A stretch of DNA of 64,000 nt from Pseudoselenomonas ruminantium. Its GTDB lineage: Bacteria > Bacillota > Negativicutes > Selenomonadales > Selenomonadaceae. The notes under the pieces were generated by a model. That model was not told the DNA's origin. It saw nothing but the letters and a program-made list of their open reading frames with translations, and did not search any database. How positions within the stretch are numbered: position 1 is the first letter of the stretch; the number at the start of each line of letters is the position of its first letter. The stretch spans positions 102,439-166,438 of the forward strand of contig NZ_FOQK01000004.1 in assembly GCF_900113715.1 (NCBI RefSeq), read 5' to 3'. Positions 26,788 through 36,937 of this stretch are shown one piece after another. The translations under genes were made by a program, and so were the position numbers.

Positions 26788-27812
26788 GATCGGCAAAGTT
26801 GCATTTCCCATTGGTATTGGCTGGCTTGTCGATTTGGCTGATGCTGATGATGGTATTATCGTTGAGCTGGGGACAGATGGCAATCCCGTTTTCCCACGTG
26901 ACCGACAGCCTGCAGGCTGGGATGGGGCTGGGAACGGCTGGGCAGGTACTTCCCAATGAAGACGCAGTCATCTGGCATATCCGCTTGCCACGCACGCTAG
27001 TGGGATTCTTGACTGGTGCTGGCCTGGCAGCAGCAGGCGTTGCTTTGCAGGGCCTGTTCGCCAATCCACTGGTAGATCCTGGTATCATCGGGGTATCCAG
27101 CGGAGCTTCTGTGGGGGCGATTGCTGCCATTGCCAGCGGCTTGACGGCAGTCAGTCTGTTTGCCTTGCCGCTTTGTGCGCTGGCAGGAGCGCTGCTGGCT
27201 GTGAGCCTTACGGTGGCACTGGCTTGGCGGCGCGGCCGTATTCCCGTATTGACGCTGCTGCTGGCTGGTGTTGTGGTAGGGATGTTTTTGGCTGCAACAA
27301 CGGCGCTGATCTTGACAGCTGTCAATGAGAGCAAGATGCAGGAGTATCTTTTCTGGACAATCGGTGGTCTAGACTATCGCCGCTGGGAACACGTTTTCCT
27401 GGCATTGGGCCCAATCAGCGTCAGCATTGTCATCCTGTGCCTGCTGGCACGCCAGCTGAATATCCTGGCGCTGGGGGAAACAGAGGCCAAAGCCGTGGGC
27501 TTGCCGGTCATGCGCATCCGCCTGCTGTTCTTGCTGCTGGCTGCCACGGCAACAGCGGCGGCTGTGAGCATCAGTGGGAATATCGGCTTTGTCGGCCTGG
27601 TGGTCCCCCATATGATGCGCATGCTTATCGGCCCGGACCATCGGCGGCTGTTGCCAGCCAGTGTGATAGCTGGCGGGGCTTTCTTGCTGCTATGTGATAC
27701 CGCAGGGCGAGTGTTGTTGACGGGGACGGAAATCCGTGTAGGGATCATGACGGCATTTGTCGGTACCCCATATTTCTTGTATCTGCTGCATCGGCAGCAG
27801 CGAATGGAGTAA
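26784..27812 (+). CDS. FecCD/BtuC-type ABC transporter permease
   Basis: A 342-residue permease with about ten helices and the FecCD-family landmarks RLPRTLVGFLTGAGLAAAG, NPLVDPGIIGVSSGASVGA and GNIGFVGLVVPHMMRMLIGPDHR. It starts with GTG overlapping the ATPase stop. Together with the ATPase and the binding protein it forms the inner-membrane importer. The next gene, exbB-like, begins 4 bp after its stop. Confidence 0.93.
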   Translation: MRSAKLHFPLVLAGLSIWLMLMMVLSLSWGQMAIPFSHVTDSLQAGMGLGTAGQVLPNEDAVIWHIRLPRTLVGFLTGAGLAAAGVALQGLFANPLVDPGIIGVSSGASVGAIAAIASGLTAVSLFALPLCALAGALLAVSLTVALAWRRGRIPVLTLLLAGVVVGMFLAATTALILTAVNESKMQEYLFWTIGGLDYRRWEHVFLALGPISVSIVILCLLARQLNILALGETEAKAVGLPVMRIRLLFLLLAATATAAAVSISGNIGFVGLVVPHMMRMLIGPDHRRLLPASVIAGGAFLLLCDTAGRVLLTGTEIRVGIMTAFVGTPYFLYLLHRQQRME

Positions 27813-27816
27813 GCGT

Positions 27817-28461
27817 ATGATGGAAAATATCGTGGCGGGTTGGGCATTGTTCCAAAAAGGCGGATTGATCATGTACCTGCTGCTTGGTTGTTCCCTGTTT
27901 GTACTGGCTGTGGGAATCGAGCGCTGGCATTATTTCCGGCAGATGGATTCGGGCCGGAAGTTTGCGCGAAACTTTCAAGCTTTGGTCATGGCGAAAGACT
28001 ATAAGGCAGCAGTTATATGTGCACAGGAAAGCAAAGGGAGTGTGGCAGCAATCGTTGCCGAGGCTATTGCCCGTGTGGCGGACGGGCAGGAGGCTGAGGC
28101 CTTTATGGAAATACAGTCGGGGGTATCATTGGCGCGGTTCCGCCAGCGCCTGTACTATTTGAATGTCATTGTGACAATGGCACCGCTTTTGGGGCTGCTG
28201 GGGACAATCAGTGGCATGATATCAGCTTTCAATGTTTTCAATGTGCAGTCTGCACAAGCGGCGGCTATCACAGGCGGCGTAGGCGAGGCACTGGTTGCCA
28301 CGGCCTTTGGTCTTTGTGTCGCTATCATGGCGCTGGCCATTCATGCATTCTTTACGCAGTGGCTGGAAAACATCGTGACTGACATGGAACAGAGTTTTTC
28401 GCTTGTGGAAGCGGGGAAATCTGATTGGGGGAAAGCAGGTGCGGTGCATGAGGCTTCGTAA
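27817..28461 (+). CDS. exbB: ExbB/TolQ-family proton channel protein
   Basis: A 214-residue MotA/TolQ/ExbB protein with three predicted helices: GGLIMYLLLGCSLFVLAVGIE near residue 15, NVIVTMAPLLGLLGTISGMI near 110 and GEALVATAFGLCVAIMALAI near 150. It supplies the stator that uses the proton gradient to energise TonB. The ATG at 27817 follows GGAG; a start at 27757 inside the permease gene is rejected. Its end overlaps exbD by 14 bp. Confidence 0.92.
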   Translation: MMENIVAGWALFQKGGLIMYLLLGCSLFVLAVGIERWHYFRQMDSGRKFARNFQALVMAKDYKAAVICAQESKGSVAAIVAEAIARVADGQEAEAFMEIQSGVSLARFRQRLYYLNVIVTMAPLLGLLGTISGMISAFNVFNVQSAQAAAITGGVGEALVATAFGLCVAIMALAIHAFFTQWLENIVTDMEQSFSLVEAGKSDWGKAGAVHEAS

Positions 28462-28864
28462 CCGGCATGAGGTGGAAAAACCGGCAATCATCATCATTCC
28501 TATGATTGACATCATGTTTTTCCTATTGGTGTTTTTTATGATGAGTACCTTGTACATGGTCAACCTCAAGACTGTGGATGTCAATATGCCGCAGGCTGCT
28601 CATGCAGATACAAAGCTGAAAGTCACGTATGTGGTAACCATGAAAAAGGATGGTAGCCTTTGGCTGGAGGATAAAAGCATCACAGAGGCAGATCTTCTGC
28701 AGCGGGCTGCTGGCGAGCAGCGGAAGAATCCGCAGTTTACAGTGGTAGTCCGGGCAGATCAGACGTTGGACTATGGTATGGTGCTGGGACTGCTGGATAA
28801 GCTCAAGGGCGCTGGCGTCAGCAAGGTGGGCTTGGCAGCAGATGCGGCTGGAGGTAGCAGGTGA
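28448..28864 (+). CDS. exbD: ExbD/TolR-family protein
   Basis: A 138-residue biopolymer transport protein with one N-terminal helix (IIPMIDIMFFLLVFFMMST) carrying the conserved membrane Asp of MIDIMFFLL, and a periplasmic domain after it. With ExbB it forms the energising complex for TonB. The ATG at 28448 lies within the exbB 3' end; a longer N-terminus from 28403 is unlikely. TonB follows after one base. Confidence 0.92.
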   Translation: MRLRNRHEVEKPAIIIIPMIDIMFFLLVFFMMSTLYMVNLKTVDVNMPQAAHADTKLKVTYVVTMKKDGSLWLEDKSITEADLLQRAAGEQRKNPQFTVVVRADQTLDYGMVLGLLDKLKGAGVSKVGLAADAAGGSR

Positions 28865-28865
28865 C

Positions 28866-29615
28866 ATGCAAAAAGATCATGTGGCTTGTCGTGCCTGGCT
28901 GATATCGGTATTCGTGCATTTGTGCCTTTTTTTTCTGCTGGCAGTAAGCGGGGTGTTTGTGCTGATACGGCCGGACGTACAGGAACGTGAGCCAGTGGAT
29001 GTGACGATTGCAGATTTGCCGGCAGGCGATGCTGTGCAGCCTGGTGATGCTGGCGAAACGCCGGCTGCCGCAGGAGCTTCACAGTCTTGGGAGATCGCGT
29101 TGCCTGCGCAGTTGCCGGCAATACGTGAAGATTATACCAAAACGTCGCAACAGCAGCAGCAACCAACAGCGGCAGATACCGCTGCTGGTACAGATGCTGT
29201 TGCGGCCGGGAGTGTGGGGCCTAGTCAAGGTAGCGGGAAAAAGGATAGCGTTGGCGGGACTGGCTCAGGCCATGGGCGCGGGAATGGTACTGACAATGGC
29301 GCGGGTACTGGTGGAGGGAGCGGTGCTGCGCCGGCAGGCAGCGGACGCGTAGCGGCCCGCTGTGTTTATCAGCCAGTACCTGCCTATCCTGAGGAGCTTC
29401 GCCGGCAAGGTGTGGAGGGGTCGGTACGGGTACAGATACTCGTGGCAGCCGATGATTCCGTCGAGCAGGTGGAGGTAATAAAATCTTCGGGCTATCCAGC
29501 AATGGATGCTGCTGCGGTGTCAGCTACCTATGGCTGCCGCTTTAAGATGAATGGCAGCCGGGGACGTTATACTACGACATATGCTTTCCGGCTGGATGCT
29601 GCCGATGATTGGTGA
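28866..29615 (+). CDS. tonB: TonB-family energy transducer
   Basis: A 249-residue protein with an N-terminal signal-anchor (WLISVFVHLCLFFLLAVSGV), a long periplasmic linker and a C-terminal TonB domain (YQPVPAYPEELRRQGVEGSV to the end). The linker is rich in Gly, Ser, Ala and Gln (GSGHGRGNGTDNGAGTGGG near residue 140) instead of the usual Pro/Lys/Glu spacer. It is preceded by GGAGGT. It is the last gene of the riboswitch operon, so the receptor seems to have its own dedicated TonB-ExbB-ExbD set. Confidence 0.9.
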   Translation: MQKDHVACRAWLISVFVHLCLFFLLAVSGVFVLIRPDVQEREPVDVTIADLPAGDAVQPGDAGETPAAAGASQSWEIALPAQLPAIREDYTKTSQQQQQPTAADTAAGTDAVAAGSVGPSQGSGKKDSVGGTGSGHGRGNGTDNGAGTGGGSGAAPAGSGRVAARCVYQPVPAYPEELRRQGVEGSVRVQILVAADDSVEQVEVIKSSGYPAMDAAAVSATYGCRFKMNGSRGRYTTTYAFRLDAADDW

Positions 29616-29640
29616 GAAGAAGAAAACAGGCTGTGTAAAA

Positions 29641-29690
29641 AAAGAGGCGGTCGCTTGAGTTGATGACAACTCAGGCGACCGCCTCTTTAT
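29641..29690. terminator. Bidirectional terminator between tonB and rpsT
   Basis: A long near-perfect stem (AAAGAGGCGGTCGC..TGAGTTG with CAACTCA..GCGACCGCCTCTTT) around an ATGA loop, with A and T tails on either side, serves the two converging genes. Confidence 0.9.
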
Positions 29691-29706
29691 ATCTCATCTG
29701 AGAAAA

Positions 29707-29973
29707 TTACTTAGCGAGTGCGTTGACCTTGCGAGCCAGACGGGACTTCTTGCGGGCAGCAGCGTTCTTATGATAAACATGGTTAGCAGCAGCCTGGTCG
29801 ATCGTCTTGCAAGCAACCGTAAGGAGGGATTTCGCTTCGTCAGCGTTTCCAGCCTCAACAGCGTCGAGAACACGACGGGAAGCAGTGCGTACACGGGACT
29901 TCTCAGCAGCGTTCTTTGCATGGCGCTTAGCGTCAGATTTTACACTAAGAATAGATGCTTTGATATTCGGCAA
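29707..29973 (-). CDS. rpsT: 30S ribosomal protein S20
   Basis: An 88-residue basic helical protein with the S20 signatures PNIKASILSVKSDAKR at the N-terminus and NHVYHKNAAARKKSRLARKV at the C-terminus. It binds 16S rRNA early in 30S assembly. The start is a TTG at 29973 after GGGGGGTG; the longer frame to 29994 would run through the ribosome binding site. A non-ATG start for rpsT is also known in E. coli (UUG), where it is linked to weak, autoregulated translation. It is transcribed opposite to the flanking genes. Confidence 0.95.
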   Translation of the reverse strand: MPNIKASILSVKSDAKRHAKNAAEKSRVRTASRRVLDAVEAGNADEAKSLLTVACKTIDQAAANHVYHKNAAARKKSRLARKVNALAK

Positions 29974-30009
29974 GTAATTCACCCCCCTTAACAAATTCGT
30001 TACCTTGTT

Positions 30010-30038
30010 ATCATAGCATGTGAATCTCTAAAAAGCAA
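30010..30038 (-). promoter_or_regulatory. rpsT promoter
   Basis: On the minus strand TTGCTT (30038-30033), a 17-bp spacer and TATGAT (30015-30010) lie 37 bp before the rpsT start. Confidence 0.7.
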
Positions 30039-30067
30039 CAGTTTTATTCGTATTTCCTGCGGATTTC

Positions 30068-30097
30068 TTGCAGGGGGGCGGCGTTCGATGATATAAT
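30068..30097 (+). promoter_or_regulatory. lepA promoter
   Basis: TTGCAG (30068-30073), an 18-bp spacer and TATAAT (30092-30097) lie 39 bp before the lepA start; the gene pair rpsT/lepA is divergent. Confidence 0.7.
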
Positions 30098-30135
30098 AAC
30101 AGGGATATGGATTATTATTTGAAAGGAAAATGACC

Positions 30136-31932
<1,797 letters not shown>

Positions 31933-31944
31933 TAGGAGAAATCT

Positions 31945-33108
31945 ATGAAACAGAAGCAATGGGGCGTTTATGTCCACATTCCCTTCTGCCGCCAGAAATG
32001 CTTCTATTGCGATTTCCCGTCCTTTGCCGGGCGGGAGCGCTATATGGAAGAATATGTACGAGCCCTGTGCCAGGAAATCGCGGTGCGGGGCTCTTCGTAT
32101 GCGCGGCGTTGGGGCAATCCTGCGACTATCTACATCGGCGGCGGCACGCCATCGGCTCTGCCGGCTGCGCTGATGGAGCAGCTGCTGCTGGCCATCGGCA
32201 CGGTTTTCCGTCCGGCGGACGCCCAGGCCGAATTCACCGTGGAGTGCAATCCGGGGACTGTTGATGCGGCCTATCTGGCCATGATGCGGATACACGGTGC
32301 CAACCGCCTGTCGTTTGGCGTGCAGAGCTTCGATGATGGACTCTTGCGGCGCATCGGCCGCATCCATGATGGGCAGCAGGCTGTGCAGGCGGTGACGATG
32401 GCCAAGGCAGCGGGTTTTTCCAATATCAGCATCGATCTCATGTATGGCCTGCCAGGGCAGACGCTGGCGCAGCTCAAAGCCAGTGTGGGACAGGCCCTGG
32501 CCTTGGAGCCAGCACATATCTCGATCTATGGCCTGCAGCTGGAGGAGGGCACGGCCTTTGCCCGCATGCAGGAAATGGGGAAACTGGAGCTGCCAGATGA
32601 TGAAGCTGTCGAGGAAATGTATGATTATATGACGGAAGCCCTGCCGGCAAAGGGCTATGAGCGCTATGAGATCTCTAACTTTGCCCGGGACGGTCTGGCC
32701 AGCCGTCATAACCTCAGCTACTGGCAGGATGTGCCGTATCTGGGGCTGGGCGCAGCTGCGCATTCTTATCTGGAGGGGCAGCGCTGGGAAGCTGTTGCAG
32801 GGATTCCTGACTATATCGCTTTGATACAGGCGGGCAGGCGCCCCTGCGAGCCTGAAGAGCCGGCGACGCGGGCGATTGCCATGGAGGAATTTGCCTTCCT
32901 GGCCCTGCGCACAGCGGCGGGCATCAGCCGCCAGCAATTCCAGCAGAAGTTCGGCTGCTCGCTGGATTCGGTCTATCAAAAGGCCGTGCAGCGGCTCAGT
33001 GCCAAAGGGTTTCTCATCGATGATGGCGATGCGGTCCGCCTTACTAAGCTCGGCATGAAGTATGGCAACTGGGCTTTTGAGGAATTCTTGCTGACGGAAG
33101 AGGAATAA
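31945..33108 (+). CDS. hemW: HemW, radical SAM haem chaperone
   Basis: A 387-residue radical SAM protein with the [4Fe-4S] motif CRQKCFYCDF and the SAM-site IYIGGGTPSAL, and a C-terminal HemN-type domain. Proteins of this group were long annotated as oxygen-independent coproporphyrinogen III oxidase but lack that activity and act as haem chaperones. The CxxxCxxC without the fourth cysteine (C-F rather than C-x-C) agrees with HemW. It follows lepA closely and precedes the CIRCE-controlled hrcA operon. Confidence 0.92.
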   Translation: MKQKQWGVYVHIPFCRQKCFYCDFPSFAGRERYMEEYVRALCQEIAVRGSSYARRWGNPATIYIGGGTPSALPAALMEQLLLAIGTVFRPADAQAEFTVECNPGTVDAAYLAMMRIHGANRLSFGVQSFDDGLLRRIGRIHDGQQAVQAVTMAKAAGFSNISIDLMYGLPGQTLAQLKASVGQALALEPAHISIYGLQLEEGTAFARMQEMGKLELPDDEAVEEMYDYMTEALPAKGYERYEISNFARDGLASRHNLSYWQDVPYLGLGAAAHSYLEGQRWEAVAGIPDYIALIQAGRRPCEPEEPATRAIAMEEFAFLALRTAAGISRQQFQQKFGCSLDSVYQKAVQRLSAKGFLIDDGDAVRLTKLGMKYGNWAFEEFLLTEEE

Positions 33109-33122
33109 AGAAGTTTGTTCTT

Positions 33123-33159
33123 TTGACTTTTTGCCTTTTTACTGTTGACTTTTTGCCTT
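33123..33159 (+). repeat. 15-bp direct repeat overlapping the heat-shock promoter
   Basis: TTGACTTTTTGCCTT occurs at 33123-33137 and again at 33145-33159, 22 bp apart. The second copy contains the -35 of the hrcA promoter. Confidence 0.85.
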
Positions 33160-33173
33160 ATTCGCGTTATTAT
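33145..33173 (+). promoter_or_regulatory. hrcA operon promoter
   Basis: TTGACT (33145-33150), a 17-bp spacer and TATTAT (33168-33173) lie just upstream of the CIRCE operator. Confidence 0.75.
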
Positions 33174-33189
33174 CTTAATAGATTCGAAG

Positions 33190-33216
33190 TTAGCACTCAT
33201 TGCTGTTGAGTGCTAA
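33190..33216 (+). promoter_or_regulatory. CIRCE operator (HrcA binding site)
   Basis: TTAGCACTC-N9-GAGTGCTAA is a perfect match to the CIRCE inverted repeat. It sits after the -10 of the promoter and before hrcA, so HrcA would repress its own operon hrcA-grpE-dnaK-dnaJ until heat stress sequesters GroEL. Confidence 0.97.
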
Positions 33217-33248
33217 CAGCGAAAGTGAATAAGGGAGGAGGGATGCAG

Positions 33249-34283
33249 ATGCCCGAGCAGATTGACGAGCGCAAGCAGCGGGTGTTGAAAGCGATCATCG
33301 ATGACTATATCGAGACAGCTGAGCCTGTCGGCTCGCGAACCTTGGCCAGGAAGCATGACCTTGGTGTCAGTCCGGCGACAATCCGCAACGAGATGGCGGA
33401 TCTTGAGATGCTTGGTTATCTTGAGCATCTGCACACTTCCTCTGGACGGGTGCCGTCGTCGAAGGGATACCGCTTCTACGTGGATGGCCTGATCCCGCCG
33501 CAGCCGGTCAGCGCCGAAGAGAAGGCGCGCATCGACCGCTGGTACCAGTCGCGGGTCAAGCGCATCGAGGAAGTATTCCAGGAAACCGCGCATATCATTT
33601 CGCAGGTGACGAAGAATGTTTCCCTTGTGCTGGCCCCACAGGTCACGCAGGCTAAGTTCCGCTGCCTGCAATTCCTGCCGCTCGATGACCGCCGCGTCAT
33701 CACGGTGCTCATGACCGATGCCGGGTTCATCGAGAACAAGATCCTCGAGATGCCGGATGGCTCGGTCTTCGAGGATTTCCAGCGCATGGCCAAGGTCATT
33801 AATGCGAACCTGGCAGGCCATTCGCTGCAGACAATCGAGCATCATTCGCTGGCACAGATACAGGACGAGATACAGGATCAGCTGCTGTATGAGTCGGCGC
33901 TGGAAATCATCCAGCGCGCGCTGGACTCAGGCAAGCATGAGCGCCTGTATCTCGGCGGGACGACACAGCTTTTGAGCCAGCCCGAGTTCCACGATGTGGA
34001 GAAGGTCAAGGAAATGCTCCTGATGCTGGAAGAAGAGGAGCTCATGAAAGATATCCTGCACGCGCATATGGGCGATGGCCTGGAGGTCACGATCGGGCAG
34101 GAGAATGAGAACCAGCACTTCAAGGACAGCAGCATTATCACGGCGACCTATCATCTCGATGGCGAGCTGCTGGGCACGATTGCTGTGCTGGGGCCGACCC
34201 GTATGGAGTACGCCAAGGCGATGAGCCTGCTGGAGTACATGAACACAAACCTTACCAATGTCATCAAACGCTTTCACTGGTAG
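33249..34283 (+). CDS. hrcA: Heat-inducible transcription repressor HrcA
   Basis: A 344-residue repressor with an N-terminal winged helix (VLKAIIDDYIETAEPVGSRT and SPATIRNEMADLEMLGYLEH) and the C-terminal GAF-like HrcA domain (YLGGTTQLLSQPEF). It binds the CIRCE site just upstream. The ATG at 33249 is 7 bp after AGGAGG; the ATG at 33243 touches the ribosome binding site and is less likely. It is the first gene of the class I heat-shock operon. Confidence 0.95.
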   Translation: MPEQIDERKQRVLKAIIDDYIETAEPVGSRTLARKHDLGVSPATIRNEMADLEMLGYLEHLHTSSGRVPSSKGYRFYVDGLIPPQPVSAEEKARIDRWYQSRVKRIEEVFQETAHIISQVTKNVSLVLAPQVTQAKFRCLQFLPLDDRRVITVLMTDAGFIENKILEMPDGSVFEDFQRMAKVINANLAGHSLQTIEHHSLAQIQDEIQDQLLYESALEIIQRALDSGKHERLYLGGTTQLLSQPEFHDVEKVKEMLLMLEEEELMKDILHAHMGDGLEVTIGQENENQHFKDSSIITATYHLDGELLGTIAVLGPTRMEYAKAMSLLEYMNTNLTNVIKRFHW

Positions 34284-34336
34284 AACCTGCTGGTGCTTAG
34301 CAAGATAATATATCCCCTTTGAAAGAGGTGAAGAAA

Positions 34337-34951
34337 TTGCCATCATTCATGAAAGATGAATTGAAAAAGAAAGATGAGCAGAAACTTGACGAGATGCAGC
34401 AGGAAATCGATCAGGCAGCAATGACTGAGGAAGCTGAGGAAGAGGCACCTGAGGCGGCAGAGAATGCCGAAGCGGGCGCTGAGGAGCCAGCCGCTGACGA
34501 TGCGCAGCAGCAGGTGGAGAAACTCACGGCGGAGCTCAAGGAGCAGACCGATCGGTCGTTGCGGCTGCAGGCTGACTTTGAGAACTTCCGCCGCCGCACG
34601 AGCAAGGAGAAAGAAGAACTTGCCGCTGTGGTGACCCAGGGCATCCTCAAGGATATGCTGCCGCTCCTCGATAACTTCGAGCGTGCTATGGCCGCTGAGG
34701 CCAAGGACGGCGAGGCTTTCCAGAAGGGCGTGGAGATGATCTTCACGCAGTTTGGTGAGGTGCTCAAGAAGAACGGTCTTGAGAAGATCGAGACCGAGGG
34801 GCAGAAATTCGACCCGAATTTCCATCAGGCCGTCATGCGTGTCCAGAACGAAGAGCTTGAGGACGATGATATCGCCCAGGAGCTCCAGAAGGGCTACATG
34901 GTCAAGGGCCGGGTGATCCGCCCGAGCATGGTGCAGGTCGTAGCCAACTAA
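34337..34951 (+). CDS. grpE: Nucleotide exchange factor GrpE
   Basis: A 204-residue co-chaperone that releases ADP from DnaK. It has an acidic, Ala/Glu-rich N-terminus (about residues 25-65), a long helical dimerisation stalk (DRSLRLQADFENFRRRTSKE) and the C-terminal beta domain with DPNFHQAVM and GYMVKGRVIRPSMV. The start is taken as TTG 34337, 6 bp after AGAGGTG; the ATG at 34349 lies too far from any Shine-Dalgarno. It sits between hrcA and dnaK. Confidence 0.93.
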   Translation: MPSFMKDELKKKDEQKLDEMQQEIDQAAMTEEAEEEAPEAAENAEAGAEEPAADDAQQQVEKLTAELKEQTDRSLRLQADFENFRRRTSKEKEELAAVVTQGILKDMLPLLDNFERAMAAEAKDGEAFQKGVEMIFTQFGEVLKKNGLEKIETEGQKFDPNFHQAVMRVQNEELEDDDIAQELQKGYMVKGRVIRPSMVQVVAN

Positions 34952-35009
34952 AAGGTCAACAAAGTTTTATTTCCCATAGATTGCAAGATGTTTTTAGGAG
35001 GATTTCAAG

Positions 35010-36866
35010 ATGTCTAAAGTTATTGGTATTGACTTAGGTACGACGAACTCCGTTGTATCTGTTATGGAAGGCGGCGAGCCGACGGTCATCACGAACCCGG
35101 AAGGCAGCCGTATCACCCCGTCCGTTGTCGGCTTCACGAAAGACGGACAGCGTCTCGTCGGCCAGCTGGCAAAGCGCCAGGCTGTTTCGAACCCGGATCG
35201 CACGATCGCGTCGATCAAACGCCACATGGGCGAGTCCGACTACAAAGTAACGGTTGACGACAAGAGCTATACGCCGCAGGAGATCTCGGCTATGGTCCTG
35301 CAGAAGCTCAAGGCTGATGCAGAGGCATACCTCGGTGAGACGGTCAGCCAGGCTGTCATCACGGTTCCGGCTTACTTCAACGACAGCCAGCGCCAGGCTA
35401 CGAAAGACGCTGGTAAGATCGCCGGCCTAGAAGTCCTGCGTATCATCAACGAGCCGACGGCCGCTGCGCTGGCTTATGGCCTTGACAAGGATGATGACGA
35501 GACGATCCTCGTATTCGACCTTGGTGGCGGTACGTTCGATGTCTCGATCCTCGAGCTCTCCAGCGGCACCTTCGAAGTTCTCGCGACGAACGGCGATACG
35601 CACCTCGGCGGCGATGACTTCGACCAGGCTGTCATGGACTGGATGGTTGAGGAGTTCAAGAAAGAGAACAACATCGATCTCTCTCAGGACAAGATGGCTG
35701 CGCAGCGCCTCAAAGAGGCTGCAGAGAAAGCTAAGATCGAGCTTTCCAGCATGACCCAGACGAACATCAACCTGCCGTTCATCACGGCTGATGCTACGGG
35801 CCCGAAACATCTCGACCTCACGCTGTCGCGTGCGAAGTTCGATGAGCTCACGAGCAGCCTCGTTGAGCGCACGATGGAGCCGACCCGCAAGGCTATGGCT
35901 GATGCTGACCTCTCCGGCAGCGATATCAACAAGATCATCCTCGTCGGTGGTTCCTCCCGTATCCCGGCTGTCCAGGAAGCTATCCGCAAGTTCCTGGCCA
36001 AAGAGCCGTCGAAGGGTGTCAACCCGGATGAGTGCGTATCGGTTGGTGCTGCTATCCAGGGCGGTGTCCTTGTTGGTGAGGTCAAGGATGTCCTGCTTCT
36101 CGATGTAACGCCGCTGTCTCTCGGTATCGAGACGCTTGGTGGTGTCTGCACGAAGATCATCGAGCGCAACACGACGATCCCGACGCACAAGAGCCAGGTA
36201 TTCTCCACGGCTGCCGACAACCAGCCGTCCGTTGATATCCATGTCCTGCAGGGCGAGCGCGAGATGGCTGCCGGCAACAAGACGCTGGGTCGCTTCGAGC
36301 TCTCCGATATCCCGCCAGCTCCGCGTGGGGTTCCGAAGATCGAGGTTTCCTTCGATATCGATGCCAACGGTATCGTGCATGTATCCGCTAAGGATCTCGG
36401 CACGGGCAAAGAACAGAAGATCACGATTCAGTCGGACGGCGGCATGACCAAGGAAGATATCGACCGCATGGTCAAAGAGGCTGAGGCACATGCAGCTGAG
36501 GACAAGAAGCAGAAAGAAGCCATCGATGTCAAGAACCAGGCTGACAGCTTCGTCTACCAGGCTGAAAAGACCATCAAGGATCTCGGCGACAAGGCTGACA
36601 AGGCTCAGGTTGCCAAGGTACAGGAAGGTGTCGACAAGGTAAAAGAGGCTCTGAAGAGCAACGATACCGAGACGATCAAGAAGGCTATGGAAGAGGCGCA
36701 GAAGCCGCTCTATGAGATGAGCGCAGCTGCTTATCAGCAGGCACAGGCTGCCGGTGCAGCTCAGGGCGCTGAGGGTGCTCAGCAGGCTGGTGCACAGCAG
36801 GATGCCAAGAACGACGACGATGTAGTCGATGCAGAGTATACGGAAGTCAAAGACGATAAGAAATAA
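35010..36866 (+). CDS. dnaK: Chaperone DnaK (Hsp70)
   Basis: A 618-residue Hsp70. The ATPase domain shows [11 protein letters not shown], the [13 protein letters not shown] and [13 protein letters not shown] phosphate motifs and [13 protein letters not shown]; the substrate-binding domain follows the linker [18 protein letters not shown], and the C-terminal lid ends in an Ala/Gln/Gly stretch and an acidic tail ([12 protein letters not shown]). Codon use is strongly biased, as expected for a highly expressed gene. A hairpin lies between dnaK and dnaJ and may lower DnaJ output. Confidence 0.98.
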   Translation: MSKVIGIDLGTTNSVVSVMEGGEPTVITNPEGSRITPSVVGFTKDGQRLVGQLAKRQAVSNPDRTIASIKRHMGESDYKVTVDDKSYTPQEISAMVLQKLKADAEAYLGETVSQAVITVPAYFNDSQRQATKDAGKIAGLEVLRIINEPTAAALAYGLDKDDDETILVFDLGGGTFDVSILELSSGTFEVLATNGDTHLGGDDFDQAVMDWMVEEFKKENNIDLSQDKMAAQRLKEAAEKAKIELSSMTQTNINLPFITADATGPKHLDLTLSRAKFDELTSSLVERTMEPTRKAMADADLSGSDINKIILVGGSSRIPAVQEAIRKFLAKEPSKGVNPDECVSVGAAIQGGVLVGEVKDVLLLDVTPLSLGIETLGGVCTKIIERNTTIPTHKSQVFSTAADNQPSVDIHVLQGEREMAAGNKTLGRFELSDIPPAPRGVPKIEVSFDIDANGIVHVSAKDLGTGKEQKITIQSDGGMTKEDIDRMVKEAEAHAAEDKKQKEAIDVKNQADSFVYQAEKTIKDLGDKADKAQVAKVQEGVDKVKEALKSNDTETIKKAMEEAQKPLYEMSAAAYQQAQAAGAAQGAEGAQQAGAQQDAKNDDDVVDAEYTEVKDDKK

Positions 36867-36887
36867 TCGGCGATTTTGATGGATGGA

Positions 36888-36923
36888 TTGTTGGGAGCCT
36901 GCGGGCTCCCAACAATTATATTT
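36888..36923 (+). terminator. Attenuating hairpin between dnaK and dnaJ
   Basis: TTGTTGGGAGCC and GGCTCCCAACAA form a perfect 12-bp stem with a TGCG loop, followed by TTATATTT. The tail is short of a full U run, so partial termination or mRNA end protection is plausible. Confidence 0.7.
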
Positions 36924-36937
36924 AAGGATGGTGCAAC

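Noticed and set aside
35427..36491. A long minus-strand frame opposite dnaK
   Set aside because: Shadow of highly biased dnaK codons; no motif and no start signal.
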